DNA of 64,000 nucleotides from Psococerastis gibbosa (lineage: Eukaryota; Arthropoda; Insecta; Psocodea; Psocidae). The notes beneath the pieces are model-generated. The model was not told the DNA's origin and made no database searches. It saw nothing but the letters and a program-made list of their open reading frames with translations. The translations under genes and the position numbers were made by a program. The stretch is taken from positions 29,659,419 through 29,723,418 of the forward strand of contig OZ020486.1 in NCBI GenBank assembly GCA_963971405.1, written 5' to 3'. This document shows, piece by piece, positions 34,689-44,966 of this stretch; position 1 is the first letter of the stretch; each line of letters begins with the position of its first letter.

Positions 34689-35581
34689 CTCTGTGACTGG
34701 CACCTTTAGTGGACGCACAACGCGAAGTTGGCTGCGAAGGGTCACTAGTAAATATGAAGGAGTTGTGCAGTAATTTTCTACTGAGCCTCCGAGGCTTCGT
34801 AGCGTTGTCTCAGCCACTGGTGGTGATGAAATGTGTCGTAGAGCTCGAAACTTCTGGGCACTTTATTTGACATCGACCACAGACCACCAGTCTAGTTTTC
34901 CCCTCATTATTAGAAATCAAAAGCAGTTATGCTCCCGCAAATTGCTTTATCGTAGATAGCTAAATAGTGCCCAAAGCGGTTATTTCTGGCACTAGGCAAA
35001 CTTATACGTCCCAAAATCGGGTGTCTTTATTTTTGTATAATTAAGTAGCAAAAATTATTTGTTACTTATTTGTTAGAAATTTAGTTCGACAGAATACCCT
35101 CGGGAGAACTAAAGCCATTTTCAACTGCTGTGTGCGTCTTTCTGTATTGTTGGGCTACAATATTTTGTTACAAAATAATCGTTTATAAAATCGCTGAATT
35201 GGTTGTTTATTTATATTGGATTATATGGTACATAATGCAGTCATTAAATTAAATTGAATGGGCAACCTCATCGTTATTTATAACCGAAATTAGAGAATCA
35301 AGAAAAATTTGGGATTGGTGTGATTCGGATCGGTTAAAGATTCTGTTAAACATGCAATGTCACCTTTTCTTCGTTAAACAGATCAGCGTTGCAACCAATG
35401 AACAGACTTCGTTTTGACTTTACATACCTAACTTATGTCGCATGTTTAATCATGTCGCTTTCTGTTGTAACATAATATATCCTTCATTGAGCCTAAAATT
35501 ACCGTTCTTTAACGCAAAATGACAGTAAACACTGCAAAAAAGCAAACGCGGATTTTACATTATCTTTCATTTCTATCAAGA

Positions 35582-35790
35582 CATGTAGCGTAGTGGTACG
35601 GACTCTGACATTCACCCGAAAGGTTGTTGGTTCGAGTCCCACACTGGCTACATTTTCTGGCCATGCTTCGGAGGGCATGTAAAGCAGGCGGTCCTTCCTA
35701 GTTGAGTGTAAGAGTAGGCTTTATAGCCCTAACTACGCTAGGTTGGCTTAGTAATAGAAACAATAAAAAGTCCTTATTTATTTATCTTTT
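35582..35790 (+). mobile_element. tRNA-derived SINE, best-preserved copy
   Basis: The head (about 35583-35654) looks like a whole tRNA. ATGTAGC and GCTACAT can pair as a 7-bp acceptor stem, TAGCGTAGTGG resembles box A, and GGTTCGAGTCC (35629-35639) is a near-consensus box B. A body follows (CATTTTCTGGCCATGCTTCG, GAGTGTAAGAG, GCTAGGTTGGCTTAGTAATAG) with an AAAAAGTCCTTATTTATTTA tail. Other copies: 4268-4450, 6836-6930, 8262-8408, 14178-14305 and 43868-44003. It is classed as a SINE rather than a tRNA gene because the unit is dispersed together with the body. Confidence 0.85.
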
Positions 35791-36265
35791 GTGAGTTTGC
35801 TCATTTTTAAATTTATCCTTGTGTAACCTATAACTTGTCACTTTTCTCGAGGCTATGCCTACAGGACAGTGTTTTATGAACTGAATGTCTAATTAGTTGA
35901 GAATAATATTTATTCTAATTCTCTCTAGCAACGATCAATGTTAAGTGTTCCTATATTTATGAAGCGATAGTTATGATGTACCTTCTGTACTAGCAAATGA
36001 TATGTCACACATTATTCCTACTGCACATTCCATTATTGTCAATTTTTGTTTCTATTACATATTTATGCTGTAGAAAAATTTGTTGTAATCGTCATGTTAC
36101 CATATATGTGAATTACTTGTACTGTATTGAATTTGCATGAATATATGTGATATGAAAAGTATGATTTAAATGTAAAGGGTAATCGTAAGAAAAAATCCAG
36201 GGGTAAGCAAATTTGTTTCTTTTGAAGATTGTGCAGGTTTCAGCTCCTTTTTGAAGGATTGTTTA

Positions 36266-36446
36266 AGGCGTGTATTCCACTGGTCAATTTTCCCGTCATT
36301 TGTGATTAATAAAAAAGTTGAGATTTTTGTATTAAGGAGACTATTGTGTAGATACTTAACTTATCTATTGTAAATTAAGTTATAATATGGTAGCTGACTT
36401 TTTTAATCACAAGTGATGGGAAAATTGAACAGTGAAATACACGCCT
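36266..36446. mobile_element. MITE (family B/C)
   Basis: 181 bp with inverted tips GGCGTGTATTCCACTGGTC and ...GTGAAATACACGCC, then GTCATTTGTGATT and its complement. It encloses one copy of the GGAGACTATTGTGTAGATAC...TTATAATATGGTAG block. The right half of that inner palindrome is missing, so this looks like a deletion derivative. Confidence 0.7.
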
Positions 36447-38125
36447 GAGCAACATAATAATTGTTTACAATGACTTATTCCTCCGAAGTGCAATTGTAAA
36501 TGGGATTTCACTAATGAGGTTCATTTGTGACGTCATTTTGTAGATGGCAGCACCAGTTGCACTGATATCAAAGCGGTAATTTTTCCATAAGCCTCAATAC
36601 TATTTTAAAATGATTTTATTTATGTATTATTTTAAAGTGATATTTTTCTATAAATCATGGAGAATATATACATTAAATTATATGTAGCGAAATAAGGTCC
36701 AGGCATAGTAAAAATATTATTAAAAATATTAAAAAAAATAATTAGATGCTAAGAGCTTAGCTTTCACATGCAAACGGCGGCCATTTTTTATAATAATATG
36801 GATATCGGTTTGTCGTCAGTGAACCTAGTGACCAAAACTTTCCCTACAGAACCTCATTAGTTACAGCGCAATTCTTATACCATGATATAATTTTATTGGG
36901 ATGATTTTCAGCTGCAAATTTACAGTTTCCAATATAAAGAGCAGTCTTCAAATTAAACTATGTTTGAAAATCACCGGATTATTGATTATTCTTATGCTGA
37001 TTTATAGAAGATATAAATTGCCGTAATATAGACTTAATTCGTACAATACTGCATAACTTTAGAAACAGGGCTTATTGATGATTTGCCATTAGCTTGCCAG
37101 GCGTTGTAGGTAAATTTATTATTATGGAAATGTTGTCTTTACAACTATTTATGAGCTCTTTGTGACCTTGTGAAGTACGGTAACTTTAGATAATCATTCT
37201 AGTTTAGAAAAATGTACCTACTATGCTACTTGCATTTTGTTTTTGCCTCTTTGTAGATTATATTACGGATCAGTCGAACTCTATCACTAAGACGAGTTTG
37301 TGCATTCAATAGACAACGAGCCATAAAATACCAAATTACCTTGCTTCATTAATTTATGTGCAAATTGTCAAATGAGATAATGTATTGTAGGTAATGTCGT
37401 TGTCAATTGAGCAAGTTATTGAACTATTTATAAAGATGACTGCTTCCCGTCAGGAAGGTTTGTTTGCGGCCTTGTGTGGGGGATCGTCACTATTTACGCC
37501 TCAATTAAGGAAAAATGGAGCCACCCACTTTCAATTTTTGGCACTAAGTCAAATTTCTCGTAAAATACTGATCTTAGAGCCATTAATGCGGTGTCAGAAA
37601 CTAGAAAAAATATTCCTATGCGCTTTGAAGCACATTTCGTAGCCGTCACTGACACCAATGTCATTGAACTTGATTTGTAAAAAATAACGGTCACTGAGGT
37701 TGTCAGGTCGAAGGAGGTCCAGAAATGTGGCCAATTGCAGTTAGCCACAGCCACATACGATGAACCAAATAAGAGGAACATTTCTTCTACTTTATGACAC
37801 CTCATTTATGACTCTACGATTGAAACATGATGAGCACTTTGACTTTGTGCAAAATCTGGGGTCTATTTGCTCTTAATGACCGCAAGGGCATGGCAGTTTT
37901 TTTTTTTTTTTTTGCATGTAGACACACATGTGATTCCTCAGCTGCGATTTATTTCGAAAATAAAAGCCGCAAAGTATTGTAGATTTGTGATCACGAACTA
38001 TTCAGTCTTCCACATCCATACATACCCGTCTTGTCCACTTTTTTGCTGACATTGGCCCTCTTCAGTCTTATATTGACTAGAAACATTTTCCGATTGAGGC
38101 TAGTGCCCGCGTTCGCTTGAAATGT
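36447..38125. other. No gene recognised
   Basis: AT-rich DNA. The frames at 37394-37805 on both strands have no recognisable domain. A poly-T run lies at about 37896-37912. It may hold synaptojanin 3' UTR, but no convincing polyadenylation site can be assigned. Confidence 0.4.
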
Positions 38126-38197
38126 CTTGGTAAGAAATACCGGGAGGCACCGCCATGCATTGGAATATGGCGGTGTCATTCGGTATTCCTTACCGAG
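38126..38197 (+). ncRNA. Pre-miRNA-like hairpin
   Basis: A 72-nt stem-loop: a 31-position stem with two internal mismatches (A-C and A-A) and a few G-U pairs, closed by a 10-nt loop (GCATTGGAAT). The 5' arm starts CTTGGTAAGAAATACCGG and the 3' arm ends GGTATTCCTTACCGAG. Size, loop and near-complete pairing match miRNA precursors, and no second copy is visible here, which argues against a MITE. I do not recognise either arm as a known miRNA, and transcription is unproven. Confidence 0.4.
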
Positions 38198-39861
38198 ATA
38201 GAGGCACCCTCTTACAATTTGACAATTATGATTTATTGTGGAATTAATGTTGATATTCTTTATGAAAAGTAATACCTGCCAACCTTCTATTTTATTATCT
38301 TATTGTGTTGCCTACGTACAGATAAGCACGTAAATAAACTGCATGTTATATTACTCTGTAGCTTGCTAAATCGCCATTTTAATTGTGTGGAAACTGATTG
38401 TGATCGGGGTATTGCGGTTTTTCCTTATCCTCTGTTAATTTTCTCACGTTATTGCTTTCCAATTTATTTTAGCAGCGCTCAATAGATACTAGGTATGTAG
38501 GTCAGGTATGTAGCTCACATATCAGTGGCAGACTAGTGTGTTATCTTGATACTAACATCTTGATGTTAGAGTTTGGTTAACAAGTTCGGCAGTAAGAAAC
38601 TAAAGTATACTAAGTCTTATTCTATTGTGTTGATGTCTATTTTTCGCTGTTACGGAATGATAGGGCTGCGCACCTACACACCTAAGATGTTTTTGCACTT
38701 ATGCATGTAATCGAATAGCTGTTGTTACTCCGTAGTACTATATGTGTCAATGTATGTATTCGTTTGTTTGAGGGGTAGTCGAACACCTCACTATCCGTTT
38801 TATGCACGAAGTAAAATCTCATTAATACTATACGATGAATATTTGATGATAAATTGATAGTAGGATGACCGATTCCCCCTTAATTGTATGTTGTTTTATG
38901 ATACATCACACAATGGAATTATTTGTGTCCTTGGTCTTCTTTATTTTATAATTTGTCATTATAAGAAAAAACTGCTTAACTCCTTGAATCAAAATTGTTT
39001 AATATTTAAGTAGTCGTCTGAGCAACAGTCATTGACTGTACTGTTGTCTGACCTACAATAACAACCATGTAATATTGTGTTTATTCCAAAACCGACATAT
39101 ACCTGAAATTGAAGAAACAATGCGTTTCATTGTATCGATTTAGCTTGAATTTCTAGACTGGTATGAGCAGGCCAGAGTTTCTAATGTGGTTTCATTTGGA
39201 CGTTAAAGAAATTTAAAAAATACCAGAGAAATTTGTATGAGGTAGATTGTTTGTACCTACTTATGACTGCAGTTTATGATATCATTGAAAATCAGGTTCC
39301 GGGCTTTATGTAGATGCACGAATGGTCGCCTGACGTTGACATATATATTTTTGTTAATCAGTTACTTTGAGGATATTATCAAATACAGGTTTCTCTGGAT
39401 GATCAATACTTTGTTGTTCGAAATTATTTATAAACCAATGAAATCATGAAATTAATATGATAGTAAATTATTATTATAACCTTAAACTGTGTCGGTTACC
39501 TAGATGTTATAAATACTTGGATTCAATACTCCCCACGCTTGTTAATTGTTTGCAATAAATCGACCACGGATGTAAGGTGGCCATTAACTTAAGTTAATAA
39601 AAATTATTATGTTGAGAATTGAACGTGCGGCTGCATTCACGGACTCTTGACTTCACTATAATATCTTGGTTAAATTACTAGGATATTATTTTTCAAGTAT
39701 ACTGAATAGGTTCAAATGTACCTAGGGTAAAAAATCTCTTTTTTTTGGAGCTCAAGTTTTCGTTTGCATGCCTTTCGGTATATTTCTTAACAATTCCTAT
39801 AATAGTAGCCCGAGTAATTTGGTGGCTTAGCGAATTGTCTACAACTCGACTGCGTAACTTA
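38198..39861. other. No recognised feature
   Basis: AT-rich sequence without repeats shared with the rest of the window or any convincing coding exon. Confidence 0.4.
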
Positions 39862-40592
39862 GGGGTGTACGGCCCGTAGGAAATTGGCAGCCCGGTCCAC
39901 CTCAATGTATTAAAAACCTCCTTAAAACTCAATTGCATATTCTGGAATGAACAGACCAATACATTGTAACAGTAGTAACAATGGCAGGGCACCCAATGTA
40001 TTGGAGCGTGAAGTATCTATAATTTCTTCAAGGAAAATTTTCCACAGAAAATAAACCAAATATTTTTTTGGGAAAGCAACCTGTTCGGTTTTGTTACTCT
40101 ATTCAACACCTAAATTTAACATACCTGAACGTAAAAATCATCGCTAGAACGGTTCCGCAGAAAACTTATTTTTTAGTCATTTTGTATGAAAATTGACTTA
40201 TTTTTATTGTTCTACCCCCAGAAGCAAACTATCAAGGGGCAAGTGACCCCCACATTTTGTCAACATTAATAACGACTACAATAATGTGAATTTAAAAAAA
40301 AAAAAATCGTTGGAGCTGTTTTTGAGGAATAATGTTTTTAGACGTTTTTTTGGAGTTTTTTTTTTAAAATAAAACCCCCCAAATTGAGTTAGCTCAAAAT
40401 AAAAAATAAAATGTCCCGAGGTATGATTTTTGTAAACCTACATGCTAAATTTCATCAAAATCAACCGAGTAGTTTGCCTGGAAATCGATGAACAGACAGA
40501 CATTTTGTAAAAACCACTTTTTTGGGTTCCTGGGACCACAAAACGTGTTAATCCGTTGAAATGTTGGAATCGAAAATTTTGACCATCACAAA

Positions 40593-42837
40593 TCTGCCAA
40601 AATGATAGTTTAATTCAAATATAAATAAATTTTATATTTAGATTGTCCTTTCGTACTTACCTAAACAAACACAGGCTTCTTGTCGCAGATTTGCAGTTTA
40701 AAGGAAGAAGGAAAAGACAAGTAGAACTGCAGCCGAAAATAAAGTGGTACTTGCTCCAGAGCGACCAAGACAAGAGAGAGGTGTTTAAGCAGCGAATTGA
40801 AGAGCATTTACAAGGCCTAGATGCACAATGGCAAAACCTTACAGCAAATGATGTTTGGGTCTCATTCCAAAGAAACGTAATATGTGAGGCCGAAGAAGTA
40901 CTTGGCAAGTCGAAGGGGGGCAAGAAGATAGAGCGGGATGCCTGGTGGTGGAACGAAGAGGTACAGAAAGCCCTGAAGGAAAAGAAATGCGCTTTTAGAG
41001 CATGGCAAGGTGATAGAGTGCCTGAGAAGCATGAAGAATATAAAAATTGCAAGAGACTGGCGAAGAGAACGATAAGGGCAGCAAGGGACCAGGCTACACA
41101 GAGGTGGTACGAAGAATTGAGCACGAGAGAGGGGGAGCAGAAGATCTACAAAATAGCTAAAAATAAAGCAAAGCTGCAGCAGGACATGGGAGCTATAAAA
41201 TGTATCAAGGATGAGGCAGGACGAGTACTAACAAAAAGCGATGATATTACGAAAAGATGGAGAGACTATTTTGACACGATTATGAACACTGGGGGAACAA
41301 GAGAGGAGTGGCAGGAAGACGTGTGCGAGGGACCCGTGCAGGAGTTTGACGAAGAAGAAGTCAAGAAGGCACTCGACAAAATGAAAAGAGGAAAAGCAGT
41401 GGGACCAGACAATATACCAATTGATGTCTTCAAGGCACTGGGGAGCAGTGGGGTGAACTTCATGACAAAATTGGTTAATAAAGTTTTAAATGGGGGAGAA
41501 ATCCCAGAGCAGTGGAGGGCAAGTACAACCGTGCCCATCTACAAACAGAAAGGAGATGCCCAATCGTGCAATAACTATAGACCTATCAAACTAATGTGCC
41601 ATTGTGTGAAGTGGTACGAGAGGGTAATTGACACCAGATTGAGAAGCCAGATAGAGTGCAACATTTCAGAAAACCAGCTTGGATTCATGAAAGGCAGAGG
41701 CACTACAGACGGTATATATGTTGTGCGAACAATGCTGGAACGGCATAGAGATCATCAAAGACAACTGCATTACGTTTTTATCGACTTAGAGAAAGCCTAC
41801 GACAGGATCCCGCGGGACCTAATATGGGACTGCCTGAAGAAGCACGGAGTGTTGGCGGAGTATATAAGGGTAATCCAGGATATGTACCGGGGGTGCACCA
41901 CGAAAGTAAGAAGCGCAGCAGGATTGAGCGAAAGCTTCTCTGTCAGTTTTGGGCTACACCAGGGCTCTGCACTAAGCCCTTTCCTCTTCTTGATAGTAAT
42001 GGATGCGGTGACGGAACAAATCCAGGGCGAAGCTCCGAAGAGTATCCTATTTGCAGATGATGTCGTCCTCACAGCAGACAGTCGCCAAGATGCTGAAGCT
42101 AACCTGAATACATGGGTAAAAACGCTGGAGAAGGAGGGACTGAAAGTGAACAAAGATAAGACGGAGTACATGGAGTGCGTTAGACAGGAGCCGGGATCCA
42201 TCAGCATAGGCACTCACACAATAAACAAGACTAACAAATTTAAGTACCTGGGCAGTACTATTGAACAGAATGGCGGATGTGAAGATGATGTCAAATGTCG
42301 AATTAAGGCCGGGTGGATGAAATACAGGGATATGGCACCTATATTGACGGACCGCAAGATGCCGATGAAACTCAAAGGCCGAGTGTATAAACAAATGGTA
42401 CGTCCGAGCATGCTATACGGGTCGGAATGCTGGCCACTCAAAAGGGACGAGGAGAATATGCTACATGTAGCCGAAATGCGTATGTTAAGAAGAGCATGTG
42501 GCTTTTCTCTGATTGACAGAGTGAGAAACACCGACATAAGATGCCAAATGAGAACAAGAGACATCCACGAAAAGCTGCGAGAAAGACGACTAAGCTGGTG
42601 GGGGCACGTCGAGAGGAGGGGGGACAACGAGTTGATAAAAAGAGTGTGATCAACACCCGTACCAGGAACCAGAGCACGTGGACGACCAAAAATCTCACTG
42701 GCGAGTAAAACACGGAAGGACCTACTAATTGCCAATCTCTCGAGGGAACAGGCCCAAGACCGGGTGACCTGGAAGCGTTGCTGTCGTGCCGCCGACCCCC
42801 CGTGAAGGGAAATGGCGCTGAAAAAGTAAAAGTAAGT
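40593..42837 (+). mobile_element. 5'-truncated RTE-like LINE retrotransposon
   Basis: 2245 bp flanked by ACAAA (40588-40592 and 42838-42842), a 5-bp candidate target duplication created in the host repeat. It ends in a short AAAAGTAAAAGTAAGTA tail rather than a long poly(A), as in RTE-type elements. Only the last residues of an APE-type endonuclease remain before the reverse transcriptase, so it was truncated at the 5' end and cannot move by itself. Confidence 0.85.
40643..42805 (+). pseudogene. LINE reverse transcriptase ORF with one premature stop
   Basis: Open for 668 codons (40643-42649), then TGA, then a further 51 codons in the same frame to TGA at 42803. These include GRPKISLA and DRVTWKRCCRAADPP, the usual end of RTE-type ORFs. 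Motifs: endonuclease remnant LLVADLQF (about 12-19); GKAVGPDNIPIDVFKAL; RT motif A FIDLEKAYDRIP (379-390); motif B GLHQGSALSPFLFLIVMDAV; catalytic FADD (470-473); KYLGSTI and LLYGSECW-like C-terminal blocks. Clean apart from one stop, it looks like a recent insertion. Antisense frames across it are shadows. RTE clade is my best guess; CR1/Jockey is less likely. Confidence 0.9.
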
Positions 42838-42935
42838 ACAAAGCTTTCCTTATACTACGTATAAATTGGAAAGCAATAAGAAGTCTGTAAAATCAACGGA
42901 TTTTGGGGTATCTATTTCCTAAGGGACGTACACTC

Positions 42936-43385
42936 TTATGTTGTGGTGACAATATTTGCTAAGAATTTTGAAAATAGGCCTACGGTAAATTAGATTAAGT
43001 CATTAATATTAAGTATGTTGAAAAGTAAAAAATTAGTAAGTCAGTAATATAAATTGCGTTAAAAGTAGTCTTGGCGAAATGTCACCTCAGCAAAATACAA
43101 TATGTTCAAAGGCAAAAAGTAGTAAACCTCGAGATTTATAGCAGTAGCACTAGCAGTTGAATTTAAAATTAGGCACTTCGTTCGAGTTAAAAGGTAAGAT
43201 TTTACCCTAGCAGCCGAGCCTACATATATGCAGATCTGCATTTAATGTTGCTCTGTGGACCCAACAATTTCCAGTTGAAGACTACCAGGGAAAAGTTCAA
43301 GCTAAGAACTAACTCCACGTTTGAATAAAGGACGATAAAAAGTCAACTAGTGTGAATCATATTACCTTGACATTCGTTGGGTGTG
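42936..43385. other. No recognised feature
   Basis: AT-rich flank between the nested locus and the next G/C-rich repeat. No coding similarity. Confidence 0.35.
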
Positions 43386-43682
43386 ACCAGGTGCGGATCA
43401 ACGGGGGGGGGGACTATATATAGCCCCCATAGTCCCCCCCCCATTAGGTTCTTCAAAATGCGTAAAACCCCACTATTTCAGTCTTATTTTTCACGATTTT
43501 TCTCCCGGGGGAGACCCCGGGCTCCCCTTGTGCTCGATTGTATTAATAAGGAACCTATAATATAGAACCGTTATTATTGCTCTGAAAATGCGTAAACCCC
43601 CAATATTCCAGCCCTATTTAAAAAAAAAAAAAATCGTATTTGATCTTAGCCCCCTCCTTGGTCTTATTCTAGATCCGCGCCC
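43386..43682. repeat. GTGCGGATC-ended G/C palindrome repeat
   Basis: Begins GTGCGGATC and closes with GATCCGCGCC in inverted orientation. Inside are poly-G/poly-C runs, CTCCCGGGGGAGACCCCGGG and two GCGTAAACCCC-like blocks (near 43459 and 43590), related to the CATTGGCG family. Confidence 0.55.
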
Positions 43683-43867
43683 GGGTGGACAACATAGAAA
43701 CTAGGCCTACTAGTTAGGTTTATCGGACTATATTCAGTATTCGAATTATCCAGAACTAATAAGTAGTTAATGCGAAACACTCATAATGGCGGGTCAATCC
43801 ACAAAGTTAGATTTACAAAGACTGCACCTGGGTTCTTATTTCAAATAAATAAATAATTTTTGTTTTA

Positions 43868-44003
43868 TTGAACTGAGCCAACCTACATGACCTCCAATGC
43901 TCCAAAGCATGGCCAGAAAATGTAGCATGTGTGGGAATCGAACCAACAACCCTGCGGGTGAAAGTCGTCAGGGTCCCTACCACTAATCTACATGTCCTGA
44001 CTT
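43868..44003 (-). mobile_element. tRNA-derived SINE, internally deleted
   Basis: Minus-strand copy with ATGTAGATTAGTGGTAGGG, GGTTCGATTCCCACACATGC and TTTTCTGGCCATGCTTTGGAG. The middle of the body is missing before the reverse complement of GAGCCAACCTA. Confidence 0.7.
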
Positions 44004-44693
44004 ATTTTGAAGGGTTAGAACCTTAGAAATCAATTAGTGTTTTTACATTGCGCAGCCCCTTTATAAGAACATGGAGTCATTTAAATATATAATGTTGCTA
44101 CCGTAAACTGGGGTCATGACTCGATGTGAAGCAAAGTGGTTATACTGGAGCCGGGAAATGGGAATTAGTGCCACAGCTTCTAGCACCTAAACTTTTATCC
44201 TTTTAAAGGCATGATTAACCCACAGTAAAAATTAAATGTCATAAAAGCCATGTACGGTATGTTTTCCCTACTGAAGTAAGAATTGAGAAAGAACCATTCA
44301 CAAGTTAATGAAGTAATATATTGCACCAGAAACTGGTATTACCAATACAATATGTTAGGTTTCGAATAAGATTTAAGTGCCACCTAAAGGTAACTTTTCA
44401 AAATTAAGAGCCACACAAATTTTTACAATAGGTAGCCTAATTCGCCCGGGCCTCACTACGTAAAAAAGATAATAAACTCTTGCCATCTTACGTGAATTGA
44501 CTCGGCTTCTCACCAAAATCGTGACTAATATCGGGGCAATTTCTATATCCTATTTTAAGTCTTGGCGCGAGTCCAGATTTTAAACAGACATGAACAATAC
44601 AAGTACCTAGCCTAGCTTATGCAAAAGAGGCTACCCCTAAATTTAATGCGGTACCGTAACCAGTAACGCGGCCCGGGCTGAAGTCTTCCATCA

Positions 44694-44966
44694 TTACAGT
44701 GGCAATGAGGGAACGAAATGTTTAAACGTTTTAATGGCATAGAGAAACCTAGTGTCACTTAAATTACTTAACACATTTGTTTGGACATTTTTACATTCTA
44801 TATGAACTTTTCCATACACCTCGATCTCTTGAGCAGAGTAACGAAGGAAACATTCACTTACAGCCGTAGTGTGATGAGAAAACGAATGCTTCATAGAGAA
44901 TACGTTACCATACACCAAGACAATTAACAAGCTGACATGAATAACATTTTGAAATGTACAGGCCAT
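44694..44966 (-). CDS. Weak candidate: signal-peptide first exon
   Basis: A 90-codon frame starting MACTFQNVIHVSLLIVLVYG, an ATGG context and a hydrophobic N-terminus that looks like a secretory signal. A GTAAGTG donor-like site follows codon 35, so only the signal-peptide part might be an exon. No downstream partner exon or family match was found. It may well be chance. Confidence 0.15.
   Translation of the reverse strand: MACTFQNVIHVSLLIVLVYGNVFSMKHSFSHHTTAVSECFLRYSAQEIEVYGKVHIECKNVQTNVLSNLSDTRFLYAIKTFKHFVPSLPL

Larger units (their letters stand above)
39894..42874 (-). mobile_element. Helentron-like element split by a LINE
   Basis: The 5' end GCTTTCCAATTTATACG is at 42874 and the rest of the element resumes at 40592 and runs down to 39894. 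It contains the CTGT remnant near 40493-40500 and the TATCAAGGGGCAAGTGAC block. The 3' terminus with the second subterminal repeat and hairpin is missing. Removing 40593-42842 restores the TCACAAAGCTTTCC sequence seen in other copies. Confidence 0.75.
39862..42935. mobile_element. Nested locus: LINE within Helentron-like element within MITE
   Basis: The outermost tips GGTGTACGGCCCGTAGGAAA (39864) and the diverged complement TTTCCTAAGGGACGTACACTC (ending about 42933) resemble the MITE at 27920-28300. Inside is a minus-strand Helentron-like element (39894-42874), and inside that a plus-strand LINE (40593-42837). The insertion order is therefore MITE, then Helentron-like element, then LINE. Confidence 0.6.

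Noticed and set aside
35582-35654. Genuine tRNA gene
   Set aside because: The tRNA-like head is always joined to the same body and tail in dispersed copies, which identifies a SINE. The anticodon arm is not convincing.
37394-37805. Overlapping 82- and 103-codon frames on opposite strands
   Set aside because: No recognisable domain or family, no splice context, and normal length for chance frames.
40657-42735. Several long antisense frames (90-173 codons) opposite the LINE ORF
   Set aside because: Shadows of the RT coding strand. They have no independent motifs and no conserved starts.
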